64,000 nt of DNA from Bradyrhizobium niftali (GCF_004571025.1 NZ_SPQT01000011.1:124001-188000); one strand, 5' to 3'. Positions 48,748 to 57,815 are shown, numbered from the stretch's first letter. A program made the numbers and translations. Notes: generated by a model not told the origin, from the sequence alone.

Positions 48748-49797
48748 TCAGTTCGCGGTCAGCACGACCTTGACGCTCTGCGAGCGGTCGAGCGCCAGCC
48801 GCAGCGCATCGGGCGCGGTCGAGAGCGGCCGCTCGGCGGTGACGAGCGACAGCACATCGACGCTGCCGGCGCCGATCAGTTCCACCGCCGTCATGAACTC
48901 GAAGCCGAAGCGGAACGAGCCACGCAGGTCGATCTCCTTCGCCATCACGGCGTTCGACGGCGTCGGGATCTGGCCACCCGGCAGATTGCCGATCTGCACC
49001 ACAACGCCGCCACGCCTGACGATGCCGATCGCGCTGGCAAGGCCCGCGGCCGTGCCCGAGACCTCGAACGCGACGTCATAGGGGCGCGACGCCGCCTGCG
49101 CCTTCAGGCCCTCCTCGCCAGCCGAGACGTTCTCGACATGCGAAGCGCCGAGCCGGGTCGCGAAGGCGAGCGGGGCCGGCGCGATGTCGGCCACAGTGAC
49201 GTCGGCCATGCCGGCACGGTGCGCGGCGAGCATGGTCAGAAGCCCGATCGGGCCGGCGCCGAAGATGATGCCGCGCTTGCCCTCGATATTGCCGGCACGC
49301 GCGACCGCGTGCAGGCAGACCGCGAGCGGCTCGGCCAGCGCCGCGGCCTGATAGGACACGTGGTCGGGAATCTTCACGCATTGCGCGGGGATCGCGTCGA
49401 AGTAGTTGGCGAAACCACCCTGCATGTGCGGCGTCTTCGAGGCCGAGCCCATGAAATAGATGTTTTCGCAGAGGTTCGGCCGGCCCTCGCGGCAGGCGAC
49501 GCAATGGCCGCACCAGCGCGACGGATTGACGGCGACGCGGTCGCCGACCTTGAGGTTCGCGGCGGAACCCGAGATCTCCACGACCTCGCCCGAGATCTCG
49601 TGGCCAAGAACCAGCGGCGACTTCACAACGAAATCACCGGTGCGCGCGTGGCGGAAGTAATGCATGTCCGAGCCGCAGATGCCGCCGGCGCCGAAGCGGA
49701 TGCGCACCATGCCTGATGCGAGCTTGTCGAGCGGATGCTCGATCATGCGCAGATCTTCGGGGCCGAACAGGGTTGCGGCGAGAGCAGTGGAGGTCAT
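48748..49797 (-). CDS. L-idonate/L-gulonate 5-dehydrogenase, zinc alcohol dehydrogenase family
   Basis: The 349-residue MDR-family dehydrogenase has the catalytic zinc motif GGICGSDMHYFRH, GHEISGEVVE, four structural zinc cysteines in RWCGHCVACREGRPNLCENI, and the Rossmann motif IIFGAGPIGLLTM. It is close to L-idonate 5-dehydrogenase in motif content. Beside uxuA, a fructuronate reductase-type gene and a TRAP importer, oxidation of L-gulonate to D-fructuronate would complete an L-gulonate to KDG route, so the L-gulonate assignment is reasonable but inferred. It overlaps the dctM stop as ATGA. Confidence 0.88.
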   Translation of the reverse strand: MTSTALAATLFGPEDLRMIEHPLDKLASGMVRIRFGAGGICGSDMHYFRHARTGDFVVKSPLVLGHEISGEVVEISGSAANLKVGDRVAVNPSRWCGHCVACREGRPNLCENIYFMGSASKTPHMQGGFANYFDAIPAQCVKIPDHVSYQAAALAEPLAVCLHAVARAGNIEGKRGIIFGAGPIGLLTMLAAHRAGMADVTVADIAPAPLAFATRLGASHVENVSAGEEGLKAQAASRPYDVAFEVSGTAAGLASAIGIVRRGGVVVQIGNLPGGQIPTPSNAVMAKEIDLRGSFRFGFEFMTAVELIGAGSVDVLSLVTAERPLSTAPDALRLALDRSQSVKVVLTAN

Positions 49798-51200
49798 TTG
49801 GAGAGTCCCATGTATTTAGGCAGCCAGAGGGTCAGTTCGGGGATGTAGGTGATCGCGATCAGCGCGAGCATCAGCGGCACCAGCCAGGGCAGGATCGCCA
49901 CCGTCGTACGCTCGACCGAGAGCTTGGCCACGCGGGCGAGCACGAACAGCACCATGCCGAGCGGCGGATGCAGCAGGCCGATCATCAGGTTCAGCGTCAT
50001 GATCAGGCCGAAATGGATCGGATCGATGCCGAGCTTGAGCACGATCGGCAACAGGATCGGCACCAGAATGGTGATCGCCGCCGTGGTGTCGATGAAGCAA
50101 CCGACGAACAGGATGAGGACATTGGCGAGCGCTAGGAACACCCATTTGTTGTGGGTGATGCTGAGCATCCAGTCCGAGAGCATCTGGGCTGCCTGCGACA
50201 CCGTCAGCAGCCAGGCGAAGATCGACGCAGCCGTCACGATGAACAGCACCGAGGCCGTGGTCTCGATGGTGTCGAAAGTCGCCTTCGCCACCGTCTTCAG
50301 CGTCATGGTGCGGTAGCGCACGAGCCCGAGGAACAGCGACCAGATCACGGCAGCGACCGCGGCCTCGGTCGGCGTGAACCAGCCAAGCGTCATGCCGCCG
50401 ATCAGGATCACCGGCGCCATCAGCGCCATCACCGCGGAGAAGTCGAAGTACCAGTCGATCGCGAGCAGCGCGCCGAGCCCGATGACCACCGCCATGTTGG
50501 TCGACATGCCGGCAACGACCATCAGCCAGATCGCGAGCGGGAAAGCCAGCACGATGGCGATCTCGAGCCCGGCCGAACCGAGCTGCGGCCAGGAGAACGG
50601 CGTATCGCTGCCCCATTTGTTCTTGTGCGCGAAGTAGGTGACGGTGGCCATCATCAGCAGCGTCATGACGATGCCGGGAATGACGCCCCCGAGGAACAGC
50701 GCGCCGATCGAGACGTTCGCCATCATGCCGTAGATCACGAAGGGCAGCGACGGCGGGATGATCGGGCCGAGCGTTGCGGACGCCGCGGTGACGCCGACCG
50801 AGAACTCGGTAGAGTAGCCGTGATCCTTCATCGCCTTGATCTCGATGGTGCCGAGACCGGCGGCATCCGCGATCGCGGTGCCGGACATGCCGGAGAAGAT
50901 CACCGAGCCGATGATGTTGACGTGACCGAGGCCGCCGCGCATCCAGCCGACCAGCGCGACCGCGAACTTGTAGATGCGGCCGGTGACGCCGGCGATGTTC
51001 ATGAGATTGCCGGCCAGGATGAAGAACGGCACCGCAAGCAGTGGAAAGCTCTCGACGCCGGCGATCATGCGCTGCGCCAACGTGACGTCGGGCGTCACGC
51101 CGCTGACCAAGATGTAGAGCAGCGACGACGCAGCCATGGCAATCGCCACGGGCACACCGAGCAGCATCAGGAGGAGAAAACCACCAAGCAACAGCAGCAT
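49794..51200 (-). CDS. TRAP transporter large permease DctM
   Basis: The large membrane subunit of a tripartite ATP-independent periplasmic importer, about 468 residues and some 12 helices. Family motifs include FPLLAVPFFILAGNLMN, FSGMSGTAIADAAGLGTIEI, TLGPIIPPSLPFVIYGMMANVSIGALFLGG and GCFIDTTAAITILVPILLPI. ATG at 51200 is preceded by AAGGGTAAGG; a TTG at 51215 is an alternative. It works with DctQ and DctP, probably on a sugar acid given the neighbouring enzymes. Confidence 0.95.
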   Translation of the reverse strand: MLLLLGGFLLLMLLGVPVAIAMAASSLLYILVSGVTPDVTLAQRMIAGVESFPLLAVPFFILAGNLMNIAGVTGRIYKFAVALVGWMRGGLGHVNIIGSVIFSGMSGTAIADAAGLGTIEIKAMKDHGYSTEFSVGVTAASATLGPIIPPSLPFVIYGMMANVSIGALFLGGVIPGIVMTLLMMATVTYFAHKNKWGSDTPFSWPQLGSAGLEIAIVLAFPLAIWLMVVAGMSTNMAVVIGLGALLAIDWYFDFSAVMALMAPVILIGGMTLGWFTPTEAAVAAVIWSLFLGLVRYRTMTLKTVAKATFDTIETTASVLFIVTAASIFAWLLTVSQAAQMLSDWMLSITHNKWVFLALANVLILFVGCFIDTTAAITILVPILLPIVLKLGIDPIHFGLIMTLNLMIGLLHPPLGMVLFVLARVAKLSVERTTVAILPWLVPLMLALIAITYIPELTLWLPKYMGLSK

Positions 51201-51204
51201 GACC

Positions 51205-51783
51205 TTACCCTTCAAAACCGTCGTAGGCGCCGGGACGTTCGAGGATCGAATAGCCCTGTCGCAAATGTTGCAGCGCCACCTGCACCGAGCGCACGAACAT
51301 CAGCACGAAGCCGGCCAGCACGGCGTAGTAGACGTAGTCCTTGGGAAGATTGATCGTGGTCATGGACTCGTCGCCGATGATCTGGATGTAGACCCAGACC
51401 AGCTTGATGGCGTAGCCGAAGAAGGCGATCCGGATCAGGTCGATGACCGTCGACAGCGCGCGCGCCACGAGATGCGGCAGATAGCGATAGATCAGATCGA
51501 CCTGGATGTGCCGCGACAGCCTCACGCACATCGAGGCGCCGATGAAGACCACGCCGATCAGGCAGTAGGTCGCGATCTCCTCGGTCCAGGCATAGCTATC
51601 GTTGAGGACGTAGCGGGTGAAGAACTGCAGGAAGACGGCGAGCGCCATCACCCAGAAGATCGCCAGCGCCACCCAGTCCTCGAAAGCGTAGATGCCGAGA
51701 TCAACCTTCGGCGCCGCCTCCTCCTCGAAGGTGTGGGCGATCTCGTCCGCGGTGATCTGCCGGTGTATTTCGGCGGTCGACAT
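51205..51783 (-). CDS. TRAP transporter small permease DctQ
   Basis: The 192-residue protein has four hydrophobic helices after a polar N-terminus, with the family pattern FFTRYVLNDSYAWTEEIATYCLIGVVFIGASMCVR followed by HIQVDLIY. It is the small membrane subunit that partners DctM. It lies 4 bases before the proposed dctM ATG. Confidence 0.94.
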   Translation of the reverse strand: MSTAEIHRQITADEIAHTFEEEAAPKVDLGIYAFEDWVALAIFWVMALAVFLQFFTRYVLNDSYAWTEEIATYCLIGVVFIGASMCVRLSRHIQVDLIYRYLPHLVARALSTVIDLIRIAFFGYAIKLVWVYIQIIGDESMTTINLPKDYVYYAVLAGFVLMFVRSVQVALQHLRQGYSILERPGAYDGFEG

Positions 51784-51806
51784 GGGGTTACTCCTAGGGA
51801 CTTGAA

Positions 51807-51887
51807 CGTCGTTCCGGGGCGACGCGTCAGCGTCGAACCCGGAACCTCGAGATTCCGGGTTCTCGCTTCGCGAGCCCCGGAATGACG
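51807..51887. repeat. Dispersed hairpin repeat CGTC-GTTCCGGGGC
   Basis: The arms CGTCGTTCCGGGGC and GCCCCGGAATGACG (one mismatch) enclose further short stems (CGACGCGTCAGCGTCG and GAACCCGGAA...TTCCGGGTTC). It lies between dctP and dctQ, inside the transport operon, so it may form a stable RNA structure that protects or limits the transcript. Confidence 0.6.
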
Positions 51888-51894
51888 GCGTGAA

Positions 51895-52872
51895 TTACTT
51901 GACCGCCTGAATCCGTTCCCAATCCGCCTTGCGATAGCCGAACGTCTCGAACGCGACGTTCTTCAGTACGGTGTCGCGGAACTCGTTCTTGTCGACCTCG
52001 GTCACGGTCAGGCCCTTCTCCTTGAAGAAGGCGACCAGCTTGGCCTCGTTCTGCTTGATCTCCGCGGTCGCCTTGGCGGCGGCCTCCTGCGCCACGTCGG
52101 TGAAGATCTTCTTGTCTTCGTCGCTCAGCTTCTTCCAGAGCGCACCCGCCACCACCGTATTGAGGTGGTCGACGATGTGGCCGGTCAGCACGATGTGCTT
52201 CTGCACCTCGTAGAACTTCTTGGCCTCGATCGTGGTCAGCGGATTCTCCTGTGCCTCGACGGTGCCGTTCTGCAGCGCGAGATAGACTTCGGCGAACGCG
52301 ATCGGCGCGGTGTTGGCGCCGCAGGCGCGCGGCATCGCGAGATAGGCAGGAACGTCGGGCACGCGCATCTTCAGGCCCTTGAGGTCGGCGCAGCTCTTGA
52401 TCGGCTTGTTCGACGAGGTCTGGCGCACGCCGTAATAGGTCACGGCGACGATGTGGTGGCCGCTCTTGTCCTCATAACCCTTGGCGAGTTCCTTGAAGAT
52501 GTCGCTCTTGGTGTAGGCCAGAAGATGATCGGCATCGCGGAAGGTGTAGGGATAGTAGGTCACGCCGATCGGCGCGAAGCTCTTGGCCGCGAAGCTGGAG
52601 CCGGAGATGATGATGTCGACCGAGCCGAGCGAGAGGCCCTGGTTGATGTCGGCTTCCTTGCCGAGCTGGGACGCAGGATAGACGTCGACCGCATAACGCC
52701 CGTTGGTGCGCTTGCCGATCTCCTGCGCGGCCCAGACCGAAGCGGTGTGGAACGGCTCTGAGGTCTCGTAGACATGGGCCCATTTGAGCTTGGTCTGCGC
52801 CATGCCGGCATGGGTCGTCGCAAACATCGCCGCGGCCGAGACCGCGAGCATCATCGTCATCTTCTTCAACAC
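51895..52872 (-). CDS. TRAP transporter solute-binding protein DctP
   Basis: The 325-residue binding protein has a Sec signal (KKMTMMLAVSAAAMFATTHAGMAQ) and the DctP fold: LKWAHVYETSEPFHTASVWAAQEI, YPASQLGKEADINQGLSLGSVDI, ADLKGLKMRVPDVPAYLAMPRACGANTAPIAFAEVYLALQNGTVEAQENPL with the carboxylate-binding Arg. GTG at 52872 is preferred because GGAGG lies 8 bases upstream; ATG at 52887 would place that site inside the gene. It is followed by the repeat at 51807-51887 and dctQ. The ligand is probably a hexonate or hexuronate. Confidence 0.93.
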   Translation of the reverse strand: MLKKMTMMLAVSAAAMFATTHAGMAQTKLKWAHVYETSEPFHTASVWAAQEIGKRTNGRYAVDVYPASQLGKEADINQGLSLGSVDIIISGSSFAAKSFAPIGVTYYPYTFRDADHLLAYTKSDIFKELAKGYEDKSGHHIVAVTYYGVRQTSSNKPIKSCADLKGLKMRVPDVPAYLAMPRACGANTAPIAFAEVYLALQNGTVEAQENPLTTIEAKKFYEVQKHIVLTGHIVDHLNTVVAGALWKKLSDEDKKIFTDVAQEAAAKATAEIKQNEAKLVAFFKEKGLTVTEVDKNEFRDTVLKNVAFETFGYRKADWERIQAVK

Positions 52873-52941
52873 TGACTTTTCCTCCATCGTTCAAGTCTGC
52901 TTCTTGTTCGCCCGCCTCCAAGGAATGCGGGCCGCCCAATC

Positions 52942-53775
52942 TCATCGCCGCCGCGCGCTGCCGCTCGTGGCTTGTTTCTTGGCTTGCTTCTTGGCCTGTC
53001 TTTCGGCCTGCTTCTTCGGCGCCCGTTCTGGTTTTGCCGGCGCTGCCGGAGATCGTGCCGAGGACGATCCTGACGCGGCCACGGCGCCGAAATTCTGCGC
53101 AAAGCGCGCCTGCGAGCGCGCCAGGTGATTGCGCATCGCCTCGCGCGCGGCGTCCGGATCGTGCGCGGCGATCGCATCGCGCACGGCACGATGCTCGTCG
53201 AGCGCGGTGCGCCACGTGCCCGGGTTCTCGAAATAATGCGCAAGCTGCGCGAAATAGGGATTGAGGCGCTGGTCGAACAGTTCGCCGACCACGCGCACCA
53301 GAACGGCATTGCCGAGACTTCCGGCGATCGCGACATGGAACGCGCGGTCGTGGACCATCGAGGCTTCGCCGGGATGCTCGACATTCTCCATCGCGAGAAG
53401 GGACGCGTCGATGCGGGCGAGATCGTCCCTGGTGGCGACGCGCGCGGCCTGCTCGGCGATCGCGCTTTCCAGGAATTCGCGGGCGCGCAAGAGCTCGAAC
53501 GGGCCCTCGATGACGGAAGCGGTTGCGGGCGTCGCAACGGCCGCCGGCTCGATCACATAGATGCCGGATCCGACGCGGATACGGAGGCGGCCTTCGACCT
53601 CGAGCGCGATCAGGGCTTCGCGCACCGTCGGCCGCGACACTTTCAGCTGCTCGGCGAGCTCGCGCTCGGTCGGCAAGCGGCTGCCGACCGCGTACTCGCC
53701 GCTGTCGATCAGGCTTCGCAATTGATCGGCGACCTGGCGATAGAGCCGTCTCGCCTCCACAGCTTCCAGCGGCAC
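52942..53775 (-). CDS. GntR-family (FadR subfamily) regulator of the hexuronate genes
   Basis: The 277-residue protein has the winged helix LYRQVADQLRSLIDSGEYAVGSRLPTERELAEQLKVSRPTVREALIALEVEGRLRIRVGSGIYV and an FCD effector domain with HDRAFHVAIAGSLGN and DEHRAVRDAIAAHDPDAAREAMRNHLARS. This matches UxuR/ExuR-like regulators. GTG at 53775 has GGGGAGG 5 bases upstream. The C-terminus carries an unusual Lys/Gln/Ala-rich tail (KKQAERQAKKQAKKQA) ending SARRR. A perfect inverted repeat lies 64 bases upstream, midway to the divergent uxuB-type gene. Confidence 0.92.
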   Translation of the reverse strand: MPLEAVEARRLYRQVADQLRSLIDSGEYAVGSRLPTERELAEQLKVSRPTVREALIALEVEGRLRIRVGSGIYVIEPAAVATPATASVIEGPFELLRAREFLESAIAEQAARVATRDDLARIDASLLAMENVEHPGEASMVHDRAFHVAIAGSLGNAVLVRVVGELFDQRLNPYFAQLAHYFENPGTWRTALDEHRAVRDAIAAHDPDAAREAMRNHLARSQARFAQNFGAVAASGSSSARSPAAPAKPERAPKKQAERQAKKQAKKQATSGSARRR

Positions 53776-53838
53776 GCTGGCCTCCCCGAAAGGTCTCGCT
53801 GGGAAGCATCGCCCCCGGCGGCCCGCCAATTTTTGGAA

Positions 53839-53855
53839 AATTGGTCTTACCAATT
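53839..53855. promoter_or_regulatory. Candidate UxuR/ExuR-like operator AATTGGT-CTT-ACCAATT
   Basis: Two perfect 7-base arms around a 3-base spacer, 64 bases from both the gntR start and the divergent reductase start. The TTGGT...ACCAA core agrees with hexuronate-regulator (UxuR/ExuR) operators known from enterobacteria, as I remember them. It probably controls both directions. Confidence 0.7.
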
Positions 53856-53919
53856 GACCGGAGCATTGACCGAGGACGGGCGCCATGTCAAGCAGCGGCA
53901 AAGCAAAGGGGAGACGTCC

Positions 53920-55404
53920 ATGCGTCTTAATTCGACGCGCCTTGGCCGCGCCAATCTCGACCGGCTGCCACCTGGCATCCGCCGCCCGGCCTATGATCGT
54001 TCGCGCGTCACGCCCGGCATCGTGCATCTCGGCCTCGGGGCCTTTCATCGCGCGCATCAGGCCGTCGTCATCGACGATTGCCTTGCCACCGGGGCCGCAT
54101 CCTGGGGCATCGTCGGCGCGAGCCTGCGCAGCCCGGATACGCGCGACGCCCTCACCCCGCAGGATCATCTCTACACCGTTGCCGTGCGTGCTGCCGAAGG
54201 CACCGAGCACCGCGTCATCGGCGCGCTGCTCGACAGCGTCGTCGCACGCGAGAACCCGGCGCGGCTGATCGAGCGGATGGCCGATCCCGCCATTCGCATC
54301 GTCTCGCTCACCGTCACCGAGAAAGGCTATTGCCACACGCCGCAGACCGGCGATCTCGACGAGCGGCACCCGGACGTCGTGCACGATCTGAACAATTTTG
54401 ACGCGCCGCGCTCGGCGCCCGGCTTCATCGTGGCTGCACTTGCGCGCCGCAGGGCGCAGGGGCTTCCGCCCTTCACCGTGCTGTGCTGCGACAACCTCGC
54501 CGCCAACGGCCACACCGTGCAGCGGATCGTGACGCAGTTCGCGGCGCTGCGCTCGAAGGATCTCGGCAAGTGGATCGCGGATACCGCGGCGTTTCCTTCG
54601 ACCATGGTCGACCGCATCGTGCCGGAGACGACGGATGCCGACCGCGATGCGGTGTCATCGGCGCTGGGCTTCCGCGACGCCTGGCCCGTGATGACAGAAC
54701 CGTTCACGCAATGGGTGGTCGAGGACCGCTTCACAGCGGGCCGGCCCGATCTTGCCGCCACAGGCGTCGAGCTCGTCACCGACGTCAAGCCGTTCGAGCT
54801 GATGAAGCTGCGGCTGCTCAACGCCAGCCATTCGGCGCTCGCCTATCTCGGCTATCTCGCCGGCTACGAGACCATCGCAGACACCATGCAGGATCCGCAT
54901 TTCGCCCGTCTCGCCGCGCAGGTGATGGAAGAGGCCGCGGTGACGCTGACGATGCCGGCTGGCACTGATCTCGCCGCCTATCGTGCCTCGCTGCTCAAGC
55001 GCTTTGCCAATCCGGCCCTGCATCACCGCACCTGGCAGATCGCGATGGACGGCTCGCAAAAGCTGCCGCAGCGCCTGCTCGGCGCGATGCGGGATCGCCT
55101 CGCCAAGAACCTGCCGATCGCGACGCATGCGCTCGCGGTCGCCGGCTGGATGCGCTACGTCACCGCGCGCGACGAGCAGGGCGGCGCCATCGACGTGCGC
55201 GATCCGCTGGCCGGCGAGTTCGCAGGCTTGGCGCGCGAGGCGGGCCCCGTCGCCGAACGGCTCGCCCCCGCACTGCTCGGGGTCGAGAAGGTGTTCGGGC
55301 CGCTGGGTGCCGAGCCGCGTCTGCGCGAGGCCGTGACCGCGGCGCTCGGCCGTCTCTATAAGGATGGCGCGCGGCGGGCGGTGGAGACGCACGTTTCCGC
55401 GTGA
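53920..55404 (+). CDS. uxuB: Mannitol dehydrogenase-family protein, probable fructuronate reductase
   Basis: The 494-residue enzyme is of the polyol-specific long-chain dehydrogenase family: GIVHLGLGAFHRAHQAVVIDDCL (NAD-binding N-terminus), IVSLTVTEKGYCH, FTVLCCDNLAANGHTVQRIV, PSTMVDRIVPETTDADRDAV, and the catalytic Lys/Asn/His in DVKPFELMKLRLLNASHSALAYLG. Within the family it could be mannitol 2-dehydrogenase or fructuronate reductase (UxuB, D-fructuronate to D-mannonate). The uxuA, idonate/gulonate dehydrogenase and TRAP genes favour UxuB. AAGGGGAG precedes the ATG at 53920. Confidence 0.88.
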   Translation: MRLNSTRLGRANLDRLPPGIRRPAYDRSRVTPGIVHLGLGAFHRAHQAVVIDDCLATGAASWGIVGASLRSPDTRDALTPQDHLYTVAVRAAEGTEHRVIGALLDSVVARENPARLIERMADPAIRIVSLTVTEKGYCHTPQTGDLDERHPDVVHDLNNFDAPRSAPGFIVAALARRRAQGLPPFTVLCCDNLAANGHTVQRIVTQFAALRSKDLGKWIADTAAFPSTMVDRIVPETTDADRDAVSSALGFRDAWPVMTEPFTQWVVEDRFTAGRPDLAATGVELVTDVKPFELMKLRLLNASHSALAYLGYLAGYETIADTMQDPHFARLAAQVMEEAAVTLTMPAGTDLAAYRASLLKRFANPALHHRTWQIAMDGSQKLPQRLLGAMRDRLAKNLPIATHALAVAGWMRYVTARDEQGGAIDVRDPLAGEFAGLAREAGPVAERLAPALLGVEKVFGPLGAEPRLREAVTAALGRLYKDGARRAVETHVSA

Positions 55405-55493
55405 CGGCAATCCCGAACGTCGATGCTGCACTGCGGTCAAAATCGACGGAAGTCTCGCTTGATTTTTGCCTGTCCTTGGCCCACCCGAGAGCC

Positions 55494-55901
55494 ATGGCAA
55501 AGGACAGCAAGGTCATCGCCGCGAACGCGGCCTTCTACGCCGCCTTTTCGACGGGCGACTTCGCCGGCATGGAACGGATGTGGGCGGATGACGACGCCAT
55601 TTCCTGCATCCATCCCGGCTGGCCGGCGATCATCGGGCGGGCCACCGTGATCGGGAGCTGGCGCGACATCCTGCAAAATCCCGAGCGGCCGCAGATCGTC
55701 TGCGCCGAACCGCAGGCCATCGTCGACGGCGACAGCGCGCGCGTGCTCTGCATCGAGATCGTCGACGGCACCGCCTTGGCCGCGGCCAACCATTTTCGCC
55801 GCGTCGGCGACGACTGGCGCCTGGTTCACCATCAATCGAGCCCGATTGCGCAGATTGTCGAGCAGGCTGAAGACGATAGAACGAGTCACCGCGTTCACTG
55901 A
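55494..55901 (+). CDS. SnoaL/NTF2-like domain protein, 135 residues
   Basis: The protein begins MAKDSKVIAANAAFYAAFSTGDFAGMERMWADDDAISCIHPGWPAIIGRATVIGSW and ends with NHFRRVGDDWRLVHHQSSP. This is the conical NTF2-like fold seen in SnoaL and DUF4440-type proteins, with the typical W-A-D...HPG...G and W-R-L-V-H-H-Q/S-S-P motifs. Proteins of this shape are small binding proteins or enzymes; no specific activity is assigned. It lies 90 bases after uxuB in the same direction but is probably independent of it. Confidence 0.85.
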   Translation: MAKDSKVIAANAAFYAAFSTGDFAGMERMWADDDAISCIHPGWPAIIGRATVIGSWRDILQNPERPQIVCAEPQAIVDGDSARVLCIEIVDGTALAAANHFRRVGDDWRLVHHQSSPIAQIVEQAEDDRTSHRVH

Positions 55902-55968
55902 AGGCGGCAGGGACGCACGCCCGTTCTACTGTGTATGGGGTTGTTTTTCAGTTTTTGAGTTGGCGACC

Positions 55969-56703
55969 TCATCCCAGCCCCGACAGATCGTCCAGTACGA
56001 CCCGCGCCGCGCTGAAATCATCGTCCCGGAAGAACATGCTGCGCGTGATCAGAACCGGGATATTCGCCCGCGACGCCGCGATCATCCCGTTGGCGGAATC
56101 CTCGATCGCGACGCAGTCGGAAGCCTCCAGCTTCAGCCGCGCCAGGACTTCGAGATAGACATCCGGCGCAGGCTTCTTGTCGCGGACGTCGTCGCCGGCA
56201 ACGATCGCATCGAAATCCGCGGCCCAGCGCTTTCCCAGCGCTTGCGACAGCAGCGCATCGATGTTGCCGTGTGAGGTGGTGGTCGCGATCGCCAGCCGCT
56301 GGCCGCGCGCCTTCGCCGCGGTGAGAAGGTCCGTCACGCCCGGCCGCAGCGGGCAACAGCCCGTCTCGATCAGTCCGGCGTAATGCGCGGTCTTGACGCG
56401 GTGGAGTTCGGCGATGTCGGCATCCGATAATGGCGACGCGTTCTCTCGCCTTCCATGGTAAGCGCGAATGCGCTCCTTGCCGCCTGTCACCCGCAGCAGG
56501 TCCTTGTAGACGGCGCGATCCCAATGCCAGTCGAGACCGTGGCGGACAAAGGCGTGGTTGAAGGCCTGCCGATGCAGTTCCTCCGTCTCGGCAAGGGTGC
56601 CATCGACATCGAAGATCAGCGCGGCCGCGCGCCGGATCAGTTCGCTGGCGTCGGTTGGCTCAATCGTGGCCGCTTCTGCCTGCATGATCGACACTTCCCG
56701 CAT
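55969..56703 (-). CDS. CbbY-like HAD phosphatase
   Basis: The 244-residue protein has the full HAD motifs: LIFDVDGTLAETEELHRQAFN (nucleophile Asp32, acid Asp34), motif II LAIATTTSHGN, Lys in VRDKKPAPDVYLEVL and the acidic motif CVAIEDSANGMIAA. The DVDGTLAETEE-HR-AFN string is characteristic of CbbY/plant xylulose-1,5-bisphosphatase-like proteins. Such proteins remove inhibitory sugar bisphosphates beside RubisCO, but no cbb gene is here, so the substrate is open. ATG at 56703 has GGAG 5 bases upstream. Confidence 0.9.
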   Translation of the reverse strand: MREVSIMQAEAATIEPTDASELIRRAAALIFDVDGTLAETEELHRQAFNHAFVRHGLDWHWDRAVYKDLLRVTGGKERIRAYHGRRENASPLSDADIAELHRVKTAHYAGLIETGCCPLRPGVTDLLTAAKARGQRLAIATTTSHGNIDALLSQALGKRWAADFDAIVAGDDVRDKKPAPDVYLEVLARLKLEASDCVAIEDSANGMIAASRANIPVLITRSMFFRDDDFSAARVVLDDLSGLG

Positions 56704-56841
56704 GACGTCTCCGTGACGAGCGATCATCGCCTGCACTGGCAGGCGCGTAAAATTGCAATATCTTTTGCCGGACCCAAAAATCCCTTATGAGCGGGGGCGC
56801 GCCGGGGCGCGAACGGGAACTCCGACCTGCACGGGAGAGGC

Positions 56842-57693
56842 ATGCGGCTCTTCATTCTAGGCTTCGGCTACAGCGCCAGGCATTTCGTCCGCAGATTCGG
56901 CGGCGCCTTCTCGCACATTGCCGGCACGGTGCGCGATCCCGCGAAACGGGACGACCTTGCAGGCATCGAGGTGCATCCGTTTTCCGGGAGCCGTCCGGCG
57001 CGCGAGACGGCTGAACGCATCTGCGACGCCGATGTCCTTCTGGTATCGGTCCCGCCCGGCAGCGGCGGCGATCCCGCAATCGCGGCCTTCGCGGACGTGC
57101 TGGCCGCGGGCCGTCAACGCAAGATCATCTACCTGTCCACGATCGGCGTGTATGGCGATCACGCAGGCAGCTGGGTGGACGAGAGCACGCCGCCGCAGGC
57201 CGCCCTCGACCGCACACGCATGCGGCTCGCAGCGGAGCAGGCCTGGACGGATATGGGGCGCGGCGATGTCGCGATCCTGCGGCTTGCAGGCATCTACGGT
57301 CCCGGCCGCAACGCGCTGGTGACGCTGCGCACCGGAACGGCCCGGCGCGTCATCAAGCCCGGACAGGTCTTCAACCGCATCCACACCGACGACATCGCAA
57401 GTGCAATCATGGCCGCGGTTCATCACCAGGGCAGCGGCACCTGGAACGTCTGCGACGACGAGCCCGCACCGCCGCAGGACGTGATCGCCTATGCCGCGGA
57501 GCTCATGGGCGTTGCGCCGCCGCCCGAAGAGGCGTTCGGGACTGCCGAGATGTCCGCGATGGCACGCAGCTTCTATGCCAGCAGCGCCCGTGTCTCCAAC
57601 GCGAAATTGAAGCGCGAGCTCGGCGTCACGCTCGCCCATCCGACCTACCGGCACGGCCTGGATGCGCTGTGGCGCGCCGGCGAAGGACGATAG
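56842..57693 (+). CDS. NAD-binding SDR-like protein (YeeZ type)
   Basis: The 283-residue protein begins MRLFILGFGYSARHFVRRFG, an NAD(P)-binding Rossmann motif, and shows IIYLSTIGVYGDHAGSWVDESTPPQ, AILRLAGIYGPGRNAL and NRIHTDDIASAIMAAV, as in extended SDR/epimerase-like proteins related to E. coli YeeZ. The usual Tyr-x-x-x-Lys pair is not complete (YGDHAG), so catalysis is uncertain. It stands alone between unrelated genes. Confidence 0.85.
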   Translation: MRLFILGFGYSARHFVRRFGGAFSHIAGTVRDPAKRDDLAGIEVHPFSGSRPARETAERICDADVLLVSVPPGSGGDPAIAAFADVLAAGRQRKIIYLSTIGVYGDHAGSWVDESTPPQAALDRTRMRLAAEQAWTDMGRGDVAILRLAGIYGPGRNALVTLRTGTARRVIKPGQVFNRIHTDDIASAIMAAVHHQGSGTWNVCDDEPAPPQDVIAYAAELMGVAPPPEEAFGTAEMSAMARSFYASSARVSNAKLKRELGVTLAHPTYRHGLDALWRAGEGR

Positions 57694-57815
57694 GTTCGGC
57701 CATCTCCGACGCGTCCCAGACATGCCCTGCCCGCGCTTGACTTCGCTCCGGTGCGATCGTGATCTACGCATTCAGCGAGCCACTGCATAACGAGCTCGCC
57801 CCTTGGGAGGATACA

